From: Streptococcus vicugnae
GTDB lineage: Bacteria; Bacillota; Bacilli; Lactobacillales; Streptococcaceae
NCBI RefSeq assembly: GCF_016461705.1
Contig: NZ_JAEMHW010000004.1
Coordinates: forward strand, 1 to 64,000
Direction: 5' to 3'
Length of the DNA: 64,000 nt
Shown piece by piece: positions 41,928 to 51,812 of this stretch. A program made the position numbers and the translations under genes. How positions within the stretch are numbered: the stretch's first letter is position 1; each line of letters opens with the position of its first letter. The notes beneath the pieces are model-generated. The model had not been told where the DNA came from and made no database searches. It saw only the letters and a list, made by a program, of their open reading frames with translations.

Positions 41928-42473
41928 ATGGATATCAGAGAGCTTTTTTCACAAGATGATGAGTTGATGGCGATTTTTAGGATTATAGAGCAACTTGATT
42001 TAAAAGATGCATGGTTGGCTGCGGGGACGTTACGCAATTATATTTGGAATGTTTTATCGGGAAAGCCTGGGCTATCAGATGCTAGCGACCTTGATGTCGT
42101 ATTTTATGATCCAGAGATTACTTATGAAGAAACGCTAGCGCTACAAAATCAGCTTCAGTTATGTTATTCCAACTATCAATGGGAAGTCAAAAATCAGGTC
42201 TTTATGCATGGTCACAGTCCGCACACAGCTCCTTATCAAAATGCTAGAGATGCTATTAGTAAATATCCAGAACGCTGTACAGCTATAGCAGCACGTTTAA
42301 AAGATGGTGATTTAGAATTATTTTTGCCTTACGGTGATGATGATATTGTTAATTTTGTCGTCCAACCCACTCCACATTTTTTAGCTGATAAAGAACGTAT
42401 GACAGTTTATCATGACCGCTTGAAAAAGAAAGATTGGCAAAAGAAATGGCCGCGCTTGCAAATTCTAGCGTAA
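41928..42473 (+). CDS. Nucleotidyltransferase family protein (PF06042-like)
   Basis: 181 aa. Conserved motifs WLAAGTLRNYIWN and SDLDVVFYDP (the DxD-type metal pair at about 62-64, ASDLDV) place it in the small uncharacterised nucleotidyltransferase family. SD AGGTGA. It is co-transcribed with the LOG gene; a terminator follows. Substrate unknown. Confidence 0.8.
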   Translation: MDIRELFSQDDELMAIFRIIEQLDLKDAWLAAGTLRNYIWNVLSGKPGLSDASDLDVVFYDPEITYEETLALQNQLQLCYSNYQWEVKNQVFMHGHSPHTAPYQNARDAISKYPERCTAIAARLKDGDLELFLPYGDDDIVNFVVQPTPHFLADKERMTVYHDRLKKKDWQKKWPRLQILA

Positions 42474-42540
42474 AGAACTAGAATGTGAAGTGTAAAGTCT
42501 CTTAAATTACTCATAGATTCAATGCCTTTGGGTATTGAAG

Positions 42541-42571
42541 AAGTCTGAAACATTTTGTTTCGGACTTTTTT
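42541..42571 (+). terminator. Terminator before copY
   Basis: AAGTCTGAAAC / GTTTCGGACTT stem, loop ATTTT, T-run. Confidence 0.9.
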
Positions 42572-42583
42572 AATCAATGAAAG

Positions 42584-42612
42584 TTGACAAATGTAGACGA
42601 TAGAATTATAAT
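42584..42612 (+). promoter_or_regulatory. Promoter of copYAZ
   Basis: Consensus promoter: TTGACA (42584-42589), 17 bp, TATAAT (42607-42612). The -35 overlaps the first cop box, with core ACAAATGT at 42587-42594. Confidence 0.9.
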
Positions 42613-42615
42613 AAA

Positions 42616-42629
42616 TTTACAAATGTAAA
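42616..42629 (+). promoter_or_regulatory. Second cop box
   Basis: TTTACAAATGTAAA, the TACAnnTGTA operator of CopY, just downstream of the -10. With the first box it brackets the promoter. Confidence 0.88.
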
Positions 42630-42655
42630 CCAAATGATTTTTAGAAAGGAATGCT

Positions 42656-43087
42656 ATGTCAATTTCAAAATCGGAGTGGGAAATCATGCGAGTGATTTGG
42701 ACTAAAGAAGAGGCAACTAGTGGGCAGATTCTTGAGATTTTAGGAAATAAAAATGACTGGACAGCTTCAACGGTTAAAACTTTTTTAAAGCGCTTAGTCG
42801 ATAAAGGTTATCTGGTAAGAACAAGGTCTGGTAAGTCTTATCTTTATTCAAGTACTCTCACTGAACAAGATGCTATGAACCAACAGGTTGATGACTTATT
42901 TGATAAATTTTGTCAGCGTAAGCACACAATGATTCTTAAGCATCTACTCAAAGAAACTCCCATGACCTTAACTGACATCGCTGATTTGCAAGCTCTGCTA
43001 TTAGCCAAAAAAGAAGAAGCTTTGGATGAAGTACCTTGTAATTGTATTCCTGGACAATGTCGTTGTAAAGAACATCTTGGTCTTTAA
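42656..43087 (+). CDS. copY: Copper-responsive repressor CopY
   Basis: 143-aa BlaI/CopY-family winged-helix repressor of its own operon. DNA-binding part is in residues 1-75 (SEWEIMRVIWTKEEATSGQILEIL...SASTVKTFLKRLVDKGYL type). The C-terminal CNCIPGQCRC is the CxCx4-5CxC motif that binds zinc in the repressing form and copper on induction, Cu(I) being delivered by CopZ. SD AAAGGAA. Confidence 0.95.
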   Translation: MSISKSEWEIMRVIWTKEEATSGQILEILGNKNDWTASTVKTFLKRLVDKGYLVRTRSGKSYLYSSTLTEQDAMNQQVDDLFDKFCQRKHTMILKHLLKETPMTLTDIADLQALLLAKKEEALDEVPCNCIPGQCRCKEHLGL

Positions 43088-43124
43088 CGGTTGATTTGTG
43101 AGATTTCTGATAGGAAGGTATCTT

Positions 43125-45362
43125 ATGGAAAAAGAAGAAGTCTTTGTCATTGATGGCATGACCTGTGCGGCCTGTGCTTTAACCGTCGAAAATGCTGTCA
43201 ATAAAATAGATCATGTCGATTCGGCTGTTGTCAATCTAACAACAGAGAAAATGACTGTGAGTTATAATCCTGATTTAGTCAGTGAGGCAGAAATTGAAAA
43301 AGCGGTGGTTGACGCTGGTTATGGCGCTTGTGTCTTTGACCCGACAACAGCTAAAAGTCAATCAGAACGTCAAAGTGAAGCCACTCATAACATGTGGCAC
43401 AAATTTTTATGGTCTGCTTTATTTGCTGTTCCTTTGCTTTATCTTTCAATGGGAAGTATGATGGGACTCTGGGTTCCACAAATTGTTAGCTTGTCAGTTC
43501 ATCCGTTGGCTTATGCGCTGGTTCAGCTAGCTTTGACTTTACCCGTCATGTATTTTGGGCGTCGCTTTTATGTTAATGGTTTTCGTGCTTTAGCTAAAGC
43601 TCATCCCAATATGGATTCCTTGGTTGCTTTAGCGACAAGTGCAGCCTTTTTATACAGCCTTTACAGCACTTACCACATCGCCTTAGGACATGTGCACCAC
43701 GCGCATATGCTTTACTTTGAATCCGTTGCGGTGATTTTAACTTTGATTACTTTGGGAAAATACTTTGAAACTCTTTCAAAAGGACGTACTTCAGATGCTA
43801 TTCAAAAGTTATTAACGCTGTCAGTCAAAGAAGCAACAGTTATTCGTGACGGGATTGAACAAACTGTTCCAATTGATCAAGTACTTGTTGGTGACCTTAT
43901 CTTGGTTAAACCAGGTGAGAAAATTCCTGTTGATGGTATGGTGGTTTCAGGACATTCAGCCATTGATGAATCCATGCTAACTGGTGAGAGCATTCCTGTT
44001 GAAAAGAATGTAGACGACAAGGTCTTTGGTGCTTCTATTAACGGGCAAGGTTCACTGACCATTCGTGCTGAAAAAGTTGGCGATGAAACCCTCTTAGCAC
44101 AGATTGTTAAGTTGGTAGAAGATGCTCAGCAAACTAAAGCACCTATTGCTAAAATTGCTGATAGAGTCGCGGGGGTCTTTGTACCATTTGTCATAGGAGT
44201 TGCTCTTATTACATTTATCTTTTGGTATTTTATCATGGGGCATAGTTTTATCTTTGCTCTTCAAGTAGCGATTGCTGTTTTAGTTATTGCCTGTCCTTGT
44301 GCACTTGGGCTTGCTACCCCAACGGCTATCATGGTTGGTACAGGGCGCGGTGCTGAAAATGGTATTCTTTATAAACGTGGTGATACTCTTGAAAATGCTC
44401 ATCATGTTGATACTATTGTTTTTGACAAAACAGGAACAATCACTCAAGGAAAACCACAAGTCGTTGATATCTTTGCTTACCAAGGTGATGAAAATAGCCT
44501 TCTTAGTCAGGTTGCTTCGATTGAAAAATATTCAGAACATCCCCTTAGTCAGGCAATTGTGGAAAAAGCAGCAGCTGCTAAGGTAACTTTGACAGAAGTT
44601 GAGGACTTTACTTCATTAACAGGGCTTGGACTCCAAGCTAACGTTAATGGTCAGATGATTTTAGTTGGTAACCGTAGGTTGATGGAAAGTCATCACATTG
44701 ACCTAAGTAAAAGCGAGGAAGCGGTGCTTTCTGCGACGCAAAAAGGGCAAACCCCAATTTACGTTTCGGCTAATCAGCAACTTTTGGGTGTGATTACTCT
44801 TGCTGATTTGTTAAAAGCAGACAGCGAAGAGACTGTTGCTAAATTGCAAGAACAAGGCATTGAGGTTGTCATGTTGACAGGTGATAATAGCAAAACTGCG
44901 CAAGCTATTGCTAATCAAGCAGGTATTAAAACCGTTATTAGCGAAGTTTTACCAGACCAAAAATCACAAGCCATCAAGGATTTGCAAAGTCAAGGGAAAA
45001 TGGTTGCTATGGTTGGAGATGGCATTAATGATGCGCCGGCTCTGGCTAGTTCAGATATCGGGATTGCAGTAGGAACTGGAACGGATATTGCTATTGAGTC
45101 AGCTGATATTATTCTGATGAAACCGGAAATTTCGGACGTTCTTAAAGCTTTGAGCATCAGTCGTTTAACTATTAAAGTGGTTAAAGAAAATCTTTTCTGG
45201 GCTTTCATTTATAATATCTTGGCGATTCCAATTGCTATGGGAGTCTTATATCTCTTTGGAGGACCGTTACTTAATCCGATGATAGCGGGTCTTGCTATGG
45301 GATTTAGTTCAGTTTCTGTTGTTTTAAATGCACTTCGCTTAAAATATATAAAAATAGATTAA
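43125..45362 (+). CDS. copA: Copper-exporting P1B-type ATPase CopA
   Basis: Cu(I) efflux pump, 745 aa. One N-terminal heavy-metal domain (GMTCAAC, C14 and C17), eight expected helices, membrane CPC at 390-392, phosphorylation site D434 in DKTGT, the SEHPLSQ HP-motif and [11 protein letters not shown] start at 43125, with AGGAAGG upstream and the conserved N-terminus; the open frame begins at 43098. It is followed by copZ. Confidence 0.95.
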   Translation: MEKEEVFVIDGMTCAACALTVENAVNKIDHVDSAVVNLTTEKMTVSYNPDLVSEAEIEKAVVDAGYGACVFDPTTAKSQSERQSEATHNMWHKFLWSALFAVPLLYLSMGSMMGLWVPQIVSLSVHPLAYALVQLALTLPVMYFGRRFYVNGFRALAKAHPNMDSLVALATSAAFLYSLYSTYHIALGHVHHAHMLYFESVAVILTLITLGKYFETLSKGRTSDAIQKLLTLSVKEATVIRDGIEQTVPIDQVLVGDLILVKPGEKIPVDGMVVSGHSAIDESMLTGESIPVEKNVDDKVFGASINGQGSLTIRAEKVGDETLLAQIVKLVEDAQQTKAPIAKIADRVAGVFVPFVIGVALITFIFWYFIMGHSFIFALQVAIAVLVIACPCALGLATPTAIMVGTGRGAENGILYKRGDTLENAHHVDTIVFDKTGTITQGKPQVVDIFAYQGDENSLLSQVASIEKYSEHPLSQAIVEKAAAAKVTLTEVEDFTSLTGLGLQANVNGQMILVGNRRLMESHHIDLSKSEEAVLSATQKGQTPIYVSANQQLLGVITLADLLKADSEETVAKLQEQGIEVVMLTGDNSKTAQAIANQAGIKTVISEVLPDQKSQAIKDLQSQGKMVAMVGDGINDAPALASSDIGIAVGTGTDIAIESADIILMKPEISDVLKALSISRLTIKVVKENLFWAFIYNILAIPIAMGVLYLFGGPLLNPMIAGLAMGFSSVSVVLNALRLKYIKID

Positions 45363-45382
45363 TGGTTATAAAGGAGTTTTAC

Positions 45383-45589
45383 ATGGAAAAAACATATGAA
45401 GTTACTGGTATGAAATGTCAAGGTTGTGTCACAAAAGTGACTGAAAAATTATCAGCTGTTCCTGGCGTGAAAGCAGTTAATGTTGATTTAGAGAAAAAAC
45501 AAGCCACTATCACAGGACGTCCATTTAAGTTCTTTTTAAAACGTGCGCTTAAAGGAACAAAATTTAGCCTCGGAAAAGAAATTAAGTAA
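45383..45589 (+). CDS. copZ: Copper chaperone CopZ
   Basis: 68-aa heavy-metal-associated domain protein with the Cu-binding GMKCQGC near residue 10. It shuttles Cu(I) to CopY and CopA. I start at 45383 behind AAGGAG, 20 bp after copA; the frame opens earlier at 45362. The C-terminal third is basic (FKFFLKRALKGTKFSLGKEIK). Confidence 0.92.
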   Translation: MEKTYEVTGMKCQGCVTKVTEKLSAVPGVKAVNVDLEKKQATITGRPFKFFLKRALKGTKFSLGKEIK

Positions 45590-45596
45590 AATTTAG

Positions 45597-45622
45597 AAAA
45601 ACAGAGCTTGCTCTGTTTTTTT
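45597..45622 (+). terminator. Terminator of copYAZ
   Basis: AAAAACAGAGC / GCTCTGTTTTTTT hairpin with a very short loop. Confidence 0.92.
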
Positions 45623-45679
45623 ACTTGTTCAAAAATGATAAACTAGTCTAGTAAGAAAAAAATATAGTTTGGAATCAAA

Positions 45680-46306
45680 ATGACGATGAATGTATGGGAC
45701 TTATTGAGTATCATTGGTTCTATTGCTTTTGCTTTGTCTGGAGCGATTGTAGCAATGGAAGAAGATTTTGACATTCTTGGGATTTTTATCCTAGGATTTG
45801 TGACTGCTTTTGGCGGTGGGGCGATTCGTAACCTTTTAATTGGTTTGCCTATCAGTGCCCTCTGGTCACAAAGTCAGTGCTTTTATTTTGCTTTAGCGGC
45901 CATGTTGTTTATCATGATATTTCCAAATATCATTACGCATAAAGGTTGGAGAAAAGCTGAAGTCTTAACGGATGCTATCGGATTAGCAGCTTTTAGTGTT
46001 CAAGGGGCTATGTACGCTGTTAAATTACATCAACCTTTAAGTGCAGTGATTGTAGCAGCTGTTTTAACAGGTGCCGGTGGCGGTATCGTTCGAGATATTT
46101 TAGCAGGTCGGAAACCAAGTGTCCTTAGAAGTGAAGTATATGCTGGTTGGGCAATTTTAGCAGCGCTAGCCATTTATTTTAAAATCGTTCATAATGATCC
46201 TGGCTATTATTTATTAGTTGTAATTCTGACAATCTTACGTATGATAGGCTACTGGCGTCAGTGGCATTTGCCAAAAATTAAACGGAAGGTCTCTAAAAAT
46301 GATTAA
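45680..46306 (+). CDS. Trimeric intracellular cation (TRIC) channel family protein
   Basis: 208-aa membrane protein of the UPF0126/TRIC family, with seven helices arranged as two repeats. Each repeat has a glycine-rich signature: TAFGGGAIRNLLIG (near 45-58) and TGAGGGIVRDILAG (near 132-145). Prokaryotic TRIC proteins are K+-permeable channels. SD is weak; an in-frame ATG at 45686 is possible. It overlaps the next gene by 8 bp. Confidence 0.88.
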   Translation: MTMNVWDLLSIIGSIAFALSGAIVAMEEDFDILGIFILGFVTAFGGGAIRNLLIGLPISALWSQSQCFYFALAAMLFIMIFPNIITHKGWRKAEVLTDAIGLAAFSVQGAMYAVKLHQPLSAVIVAAVLTGAGGGIVRDILAGRKPSVLRSEVYAGWAILAALAIYFKIVHNDPGYYLLVVILTILRMIGYWRQWHLPKIKRKVSKND

Positions 46307-47111
46307 ATTAATTGCAATCGATTTAGATGGAACATTACTAAATTCAGATAAAAAAATTCCTGAAGAAAATATTAAAGCAATCCAAAAAGCAGCACAAGCT
46401 GGTGTTAAAATCGTTCTTTGTACAGGACGTCCAAAATCAGGAATTCTTCCCTATTTTGAAAAATTAGGACTGACTGATGAAGAGTACATCATTATGAACA
46501 ATGGTTGTACGATTTACAATACAAAAAATTGGGAATTGGTTAGTTATGCTCAAGTGTCAAATGACGAATTAGATAAGCTTAATCATGCTATTTCAGAATA
46601 CCCAGATGTTTGCTTAACGTTGACAGGTGAAAAACATTATTATGCTGTTGGAAACGAAGTCCCAGAATTAGTTCAATATGATGCAGGGCTTGTTTTTGAT
46701 ACAGCAATCGCAGCTAGCCTAGAAGAAATGAAAGCAACATCAGAAGTAATTTTCCAAGCTATGTACATGGCGAGAGCCCCTCAACTAGATCCTTTCCAAG
46801 AAGCTAAAGAAGAAGCTTTAGCAAAAGAATTTAGTGTGGTTCGTAGTCAACAATATATCTTTGAAGCTATGCCAAAAGGCTACACGAAAGCAACTGCTTT
46901 AAAAGCTTTATCAGAAAAACTTGGCTTTTCTCCATCTGAAGTCATGGCACTTGGTGATGCAGCAAATGATTTAGAAATGCTAGAATTTGCAGACCACAGT
47001 GTCGCTATGGGAAATGCGACAGATGAAGTGAAAGCTATTTGTCGCTATGAAACAACAACTAACGACCAAGCGGGTGTTGCTCAAGCTATCTATGACTACG
47101 TTTTAAAATAA
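46299..47111 (+). CDS. Cof-type HAD sugar phosphatase (YidA-like)
   Basis: 270-aa HAD hydrolase with D8 and D10 in IDLDGTLLNSD, LCTGRPKSG, the Lys in MPKGYTKATAL and the GDAANDLEML metal motif. YidA relatives dephosphorylate sugar phosphates such as erythrose-4-phosphate. It is coupled to the TRIC gene by overlap, with SD AACGGAAGG. Confidence 0.9.
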   Translation: MIKLIAIDLDGTLLNSDKKIPEENIKAIQKAAQAGVKIVLCTGRPKSGILPYFEKLGLTDEEYIIMNNGCTIYNTKNWELVSYAQVSNDELDKLNHAISEYPDVCLTLTGEKHYYAVGNEVPELVQYDAGLVFDTAIAASLEEMKATSEVIFQAMYMARAPQLDPFQEAKEEALAKEFSVVRSQQYIFEAMPKGYTKATALKALSEKLGFSPSEVMALGDAANDLEMLEFADHSVAMGNATDEVKAICRYETTTNDQAGVAQAIYDYVLK

Positions 47112-47124
47112 TAACTAAGAAAAT

Positions 47125-47160
47125 AAAAAAGACCGCCCAAGTTTAACTTGGGCGGTCTTA
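47125..47160 (+). terminator. Bidirectional terminator between HAD and TetR genes
   Basis: AAGACCGCCCAAGT / ACTTGGGCGGTCTT, a 14-bp perfect stem with loop TTA. A- and T-tracts on both sides serve the convergent genes. Confidence 0.93.
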
Positions 47161-47165
47161 TCTTC

Positions 47166-47723
47166 TTATAAGAAAAGTGGTAAACCGATTGCGGCAACTT
47201 CCTCTGCTGGGATACGCATATCATCTGCTACCCAGTTAGAGATTACTGAGATAATGGCGTTGCTCCAGAACGAATTGGTGTAGCGGGAATCGTGTTTTTT
47301 CTTGAACCTTTGATAAGCTTTTAGACGTTTAGAGACAATGCTCGTCAAAAGTTTTTCTAGGTGTTGCTCAAAAATCGTGCAAAGAACTTGCGCTTCTTTT
47401 TTAGCTTCGGTCAATATGAAAAGCCAAGCTTGGGAGAGCTGACTTTTCAAATCGAATTCTTTGAGACCACGAAAAATACGACGAACGATTTGGGTTAGAA
47501 TAGACTCTAAAATAGCTTCTTTAGATTTGTAATTACGATAGAATGCGTTGCGTGAGACACCTGCTTTAGCAACGAGTTCAGAGATAGTAATTTGGCTCAA
47601 GGTTTTCTTTTTAAGAAGGAGCAAAAGTGCCGTTTCTAAAGCCTCACGAGTGAGTTTTCGAGATTCTTTATTAGAAACTTGCAGATTTTGCAAGGACTTT
47701 TTTGAAATTGTCTTTTCCGTCAT
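47166..47723 (-). CDS. TetR-family transcriptional regulator
   Basis: 185-aa TetR repressor. The helix-turn-helix is at about 42-72 (ITISELVAKAGVSRNAFYRNYKSKEAILES); the remainder is an unassigned ligand-binding domain. It diverges from degV with 132 bp between the two starts. That gap contains a degV promoter, so degV is a candidate target together with the regulator itself. No obvious long palindrome is seen. Confidence 0.88.
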   Translation of the reverse strand: MTEKTISKKSLQNLQVSNKESRKLTREALETALLLLLKKKTLSQITISELVAKAGVSRNAFYRNYKSKEAILESILTQIVRRIFRGLKEFDLKSQLSQAWLFILTEAKKEAQVLCTIFEQHLEKLLTSIVSKRLKAYQRFKKKHDSRYTNSFWSNAIISVISNWVADDMRIPAEEVAAIGLPLFL

Positions 47724-47782
47724 GACAAAAACCTCTTACTTGTGACATCTGATTGTTTTTAATACTAAGATAAAGGCATTAA

Positions 47783-47791
47783 TGATATAAT
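47783..47791 (+). promoter_or_regulatory. Extended -10 promoter of degV
   Basis: TGATATAAT, with TATAAT at 47786-47791; the leader to 47856 is about 58 nt. Confidence 0.6.
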
Positions 47792-47855
47792 TTTAGGTGA
47801 AAATACTTTGTTTGTCAAATAAATTTTAAATTCAAATGGATTGGAGGAAATAGAT

Positions 47856-48701
47856 ATGACTTGGAAAATCGTTACAGATTCTGGATGCGACCTTCGCCGT
47901 ATTGAAGGGCTTGCAGAACACACAGAATTTCAAAATGTGCCACTAACGATTCAAATTGGTTCAGAAGTTTTTGTGGATGATGAAGGATTAGATGTTGCTG
48001 ATATGATGACAACGATGTACGCAAGTCCAGTTTCATCAAAATCAAGCTGTCCTAGTCCAGATGCCTTTTTACAAGCTTACCAAGGTGCTGAAAATGTTAT
48101 TGCTATTACCATTACAGGTAATCTTTCAGGAAGTCACAATAGTGCACAAGTTGCAAAACACATGCTCTTAGAGGAACACCCAAATGTGAATGTTCACGTG
48201 ATTGATTCTCTTTCAGCAGGTGGCGAAATCGATTTGATTGTTCTTGAGTTGAATCGCTTGATTGCGCAAGGATTAAGCTTTGATGAAGTGGTTGAAGCTA
48301 TCACAGCTTATCAAGAAAAGACAAAATTATTGTTTGTTTTAGCACGTGTGGATAACCTTGTTAAAAATGGTCGCTTGAACAAATTAGTCGGAAAAGTTGT
48401 TGGACTTTTGAACATTCGCATGGTTGGTAAAGCAAGTAACGAAGGAAAATTGGAACTTCTTCACAAGGCACGTGGCCAGAAAAAAGCTGTTCAAGCAACA
48501 GTTGATGAGATGTTCAAAGAAGGTTACCAAGGCGGAAAAGTGATTATTACGCATGCTAACAATGAAAAAGCTTGTCAACAATTGAGCGATAAAATCAAAG
48601 AAAAATACCTTCAGGCTGATGTTACCTTTGTACCAGCATCAGGTCTTTGCAGTTTTTATGGTGAAGATGGTGGTATCTTATTGGGGTACGAAACAGTGTA
48701 A
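47856..48701 (+). CDS. DegV-family fatty-acid-binding protein (FakB-like)
   Basis: 281-aa DegV protein. The family binds a fatty acid in a buried pocket and presents it to the kinase FakA for incorporation into phospholipid. Motifs: IVTDSGCDL, SSKSSCPSPDAF and TITGNLSGSHNSA. Start at 47856 after GGAGG; the frame opens at 47841. Functionally it connects exogenous fatty-acid use with the FabT-controlled locus at the left of the window (inference). It diverges from the TetR gene. Confidence 0.9.
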   Translation: MTWKIVTDSGCDLRRIEGLAEHTEFQNVPLTIQIGSEVFVDDEGLDVADMMTTMYASPVSSKSSCPSPDAFLQAYQGAENVIAITITGNLSGSHNSAQVAKHMLLEEHPNVNVHVIDSLSAGGEIDLIVLELNRLIAQGLSFDEVVEAITAYQEKTKLLFVLARVDNLVKNGRLNKLVGKVVGLLNIRMVGKASNEGKLELLHKARGQKKAVQATVDEMFKEGYQGGKVIITHANNEKACQQLSDKIKEKYLQADVTFVPASGLCSFYGEDGGILLGYETV

Positions 48702-48704
48702 GTT

Positions 48705-48736
48705 AAAAAAGCTAGGACAATGTCCTAGTTTTTTTT
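48705..48736 (+). terminator. Bidirectional terminator after degV
   Basis: CTAGGAC / GTCCTAG with A- and T-tracts on either side. The stop codon of the convergent YgjV gene lies inside the right arm. Confidence 0.9.
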
Positions 48737-49225
48737 AGTAAAAGAACTGTATTTTATGATGGCAATTAAAGTAGTAATAGTAATAACAATATCCATAAAT
48801 AATGCTGGATAAGCTTTGATAGTAAAGTCATAAAATGACCAGAGCAACATATTTTCAACAGTGACCCAACGAAGCCATTGCACCTTATTAGTAGCAAAAG
48901 AAATAATAGTATAAGACATAGATGAAATTAGGGGAAGCAAACCAATTAATCCTAGATTATTGAAATACGTTCCAGCAGAAACCTGTATAATCACCAAAAT
49001 AATGGTTGTGTAGATAGAATCCCATTTTTTAATCATAAGTGTGTTACGAATAATGGATACGCTGATAGAAATCGCACCAGTGTAGCCACCAAGTAAAAAA
49101 TTAGCAATCATCGTGAAGAAATAATCCGATAATTGCCAAGTTAACATACTTTTTTTGGTTTTAGCAAATGATGATGTTGCTAAACAAGTTGCTCCAATCG
49201 CAGAAAAGATAAGTCCGATTGTCAT
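48725..49225 (-). CDS. YgjV-family membrane protein
   Basis: 166-aa integral membrane protein of the Imp-YgjV family (unknown function), with about five to six hydrophobic helices. Typical is the N-terminal GLIFSAIGATCLATSSFAKTKKSML, followed by an FFTMIANFLLGGYTGAISISVSIIRN region. It starts 3 bp after the preceding secreted-protein gene, so the two are co-transcribed. Confidence 0.82.
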   Translation of the reverse strand: MTIGLIFSAIGATCLATSSFAKTKKSMLTWQLSDYFFTMIANFLLGGYTGAISISVSIIRNTLMIKKWDSIYTTIILVIIQVSAGTYFNNLGLIGLLPLISSMSYTIISFATNKVQWLRWVTVENMLLWSFYDFTIKAYPALFMDIVITITTLIAIIKYSSFTKKN

Positions 49226-49228
49226 CGA

Positions 49229-49804
49229 TTAATAACTGTATGAGTTGTAATTGCCATTAGTTACAGTTGTTGAATCGGTAGTATTGTCAGTTGAGTTTGT
49301 TGTATTCAAAGAAGTTGTTGTATCGACACTTGAAATTGCGTTAGAAACAGCATCAAGTCGAGCTTGTAGTTGATTTTTTTTATCTTGATTAGTTACAGCG
49401 TCAATAGCAGCTTGTGCAGCACTAACATTGTCACTTGTTTGTTCAGATTCGGCAGTAGCAACAGCATTTTCTGCATTGCTTTGATTGGTAACCTCTGCAG
49501 AAACAGCGTCTAATTGAGATTGTAAATCTGTCTTTTTAGCTTCATCAGAAATTTTATTAATAGCAGCTTGTGCGTTAGTCACAGCATCTGCTGAAGGATT
49601 AGCTTTAGCTTGATCCAACAATGATTGGGCATTAGCTTCTAAATCAGCTTCACTTGATGATGACGAAGATGTAGCAGAAGTTCGTGGTTCTGAACTTGAA
49701 GTACTCGTATGCGTATTACCAAAGAAAAGATAAATGCCACCTGCGAAGGCAATTAAAATAATACTTAGAATAAAATAAGTAACTTCACTTCTTGATGTTT
49801 TCAT
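49229..49804 (-). CDS. Membrane-anchored extracellular repeat protein
   Basis: 191 aa, function unknown. A short cytoplasmic N-terminus and one membrane helix (about 9-28), a Ser-rich linker (about 33-52), then two related helical repeats of about 45 residues: NAQAAINKISDEAKKTDLQSQ-type and AAQAAIDAVTNQDKKNQLQAR-type, each ending in LDAVS. The tail is rich in Thr, Ser, Asn and Tyr (ending NGNYNSYSY). The repeats resemble GA/Cry1Ac-D5-like helical modules of surface proteins. No LPXTG. SD AAAGGAGC. Confidence 0.75.
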   Translation of the reverse strand: MKTSRSEVTYFILSIILIAFAGGIYLFFGNTHTSTSSSEPRTSATSSSSSSEADLEANAQSLLDQAKANPSADAVTNAQAAINKISDEAKKTDLQSQLDAVSAEVTNQSNAENAVATAESEQTSDNVSAAQAAIDAVTNQDKKNQLQARLDAVSNAISSVDTTTSLNTTNSTDNTTDSTTVTNGNYNSYSY

Positions 49805-50170
49805 AAAAGCTCCTTTTATAAAAAAATTAAATATGATGTGATAAAAAAACGATATTACAAGTCTGGTAAATAAACAGATTTAGTAGTGTTACGTGATAAG
49901 CACGATATCTCTAACTATTATAACATATAAATGGGAGCACATTAGTTTTTTTCTAAAAAGCTCCATTATTTTTAGCTTTTTTTATCATTTTTATTTGGAA
50001 ATGCTGCTTTAGCATGAAGAAAAATCCCCTTTCTTAAAAGATTGGTATTATTCAGTTAGTTATCATTTTAGAAAAAAGCTTAAAAAATACTTGTTTGTTT
50101 TCTGCGAATACATTAAAATGGAGGTATCGGGGTTTTTTTCCGAGAAAATTATGATATTGAGGATAAGACT
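49805..50170 (+). other. AT-rich divergent intergenic region
   Basis: 366 bp between the minus-strand repeat protein and the plus-strand Na/Pi transporter. It should hold the promoters of both; a TTATAACATA stretch (about 49919-49928) is a -10 candidate for the minus strand, and TAAAAT near 50115 for the plus strand. I see no gene, RNA or strong hairpin in it. Confidence 0.5.
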
Positions 50171-51802
50171 GTGTCAGTAAATTGGCAAGAAATTGCTTTT
50201 GGTTTTTTTGGAGGTCTAGGACTCTTTCTCTTTAGTATTAAATACATGGGAGACGGTCTTCAACAGGCTGCGGGAGATAGACTTCGTTTTTATATCGACA
50301 AATATACGAGTAATCCTTTCTTAGGAATTCTTGTTGGTTTAGCCATGTCAGCCCTAATCCAATCAAGTTCAGGGGTAACAGTTATTACTGTTGGACTGGT
50401 GTCAGCGGGACTTTTAACCTTAAGACAAGCGATTGGTATTGTCATGGGAGCCAATATTGGGACGACTGTAACGTCCTTTCTGATTGGTTTTAATTTGGGT
50501 GACTATGCACTTCCAATGATCTTTCTTGGTGCCGCTTTGCTATTTTTTACGTCAAATCGACGTTTGAATAATATCGGGCGTATCATCTTTGGTGTAGGAG
50601 GAATTTTCTTTTCACTAAACATTATGGGTGATGCTATGGAACCGCTGAAATCTGTTTCAGCCTTTCAAGATTATTTAGCAACCTTGGGTGACAAACCAAT
50701 TATGGGGGTTTTGATTGGGACTGGCTTGACTATGCTTATCCAATCATCAGCAGCAATCATCGGTATTTTACAAGGATTGTATGCTGGTCATTTACTTGAT
50801 CTTCAAGGGTCAATTCCAATCCTTTTGGGAAGTAATATCGGTACTTGTATCACAGCCGTGCTTGCAGCGATTGGTTCTAACATCGCAGCAAAACGAGTGG
50901 CTGGGGCTCACGTTCTTTTCAACGTTGTCGGAACAGTGCTCTTTATGGTTTTATTGGTGCCATTTACTAGCTTAATGCAGTGGATGGAAGTTCATTTCAA
51001 TTTAACACCAGCCATGACAGTTGCTTTTGCACATGGTACTTTTAATATTACAAATACCATTTTGCTCTTCCCATTTATCGGAACTTTGGCATTTGTTGTG
51101 ACAAAATTAATTCCTGGTGAAGATGAAGCTGTTAAATACAAAGCTGTTTACCTTGATAAGATTATTTTAAAACAAGCGCCAGCTATTGCCCTTGGTAACG
51201 CTAAAAAGCAATTGATTCACTTGGGTGCTTTTGCAACGCAAGCTTTTGAAGCAGCATTCTTATTTGTTGAAACATGCAATGAAAAATATGCTGATAAAAC
51301 GCAAAAATTTGAGGATACAATTAATAATGTCGATGAAGAATTGACAAAATACTTAATTGATCTTTCAAGTGAACAATTGAATCAACACGAAAGTGAAATT
51401 TTATCAAGTATTTTAGATTCATCACGTGATTTAGAACGTATTGGAGATCACAGTATTAGCCTAGTTCACTTGATGGAACATAATATTTCAAAAGATATTA
51501 CCTTCTCACAATCAGCTGTTCAAGAAATCGATAAACTTTATCATGAAACACATCGTATGATTTTGGATTCATTGAAAGTTATCATTGATAATGACCTAGA
51601 ATTGGCAGGAGAGTTGGTGGAACGTCATAAAGAAATTGCGCATTTGGAACGTCGCATTCGCAAAAATCACATTAAACGTATGAACAATGGCGAATGTACA
51701 CCGCTTGCAGGGGTTAACTTTATCGACTTAATCACACCATGTACACGTATCACTGACCATGCTTTGAACTTGGTTGAAAAAGTACTTGAAAATCAAATTT
51801 AA
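50171..51802 (+). CDS. Na+/phosphate symporter family protein with PhoU-like tail
   Basis: 543-aa NptA/YjbB-type transporter. Two inverted membrane repeats carry the QSSS/QSSA signatures (SALIQSSSGVTVI and TMLIQSSAAIIGI). The cytoplasmic C-terminal part (about 340-540) is a PhoU-like helical bundle with SSILDSSRDLERIGDH and LERRIRKNHIKRM. GTG start at 50171 with GAGGA upstream. Direction and ion coupling are inferred from the family. Confidence 0.9.
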   Translation: MSVNWQEIAFGFFGGLGLFLFSIKYMGDGLQQAAGDRLRFYIDKYTSNPFLGILVGLAMSALIQSSSGVTVITVGLVSAGLLTLRQAIGIVMGANIGTTVTSFLIGFNLGDYALPMIFLGAALLFFTSNRRLNNIGRIIFGVGGIFFSLNIMGDAMEPLKSVSAFQDYLATLGDKPIMGVLIGTGLTMLIQSSAAIIGILQGLYAGHLLDLQGSIPILLGSNIGTCITAVLAAIGSNIAAKRVAGAHVLFNVVGTVLFMVLLVPFTSLMQWMEVHFNLTPAMTVAFAHGTFNITNTILLFPFIGTLAFVVTKLIPGEDEAVKYKAVYLDKIILKQAPAIALGNAKKQLIHLGAFATQAFEAAFLFVETCNEKYADKTQKFEDTINNVDEELTKYLIDLSSEQLNQHESEILSSILDSSRDLERIGDHSISLVHLMEHNISKDITFSQSAVQEIDKLYHETHRMILDSLKVIIDNDLELAGELVERHKEIAHLERRIRKNHIKRMNNGECTPLAGVNFIDLITPCTRITDHALNLVEKVLENQI

Positions 51803-51812
51803 TAATAAATCG

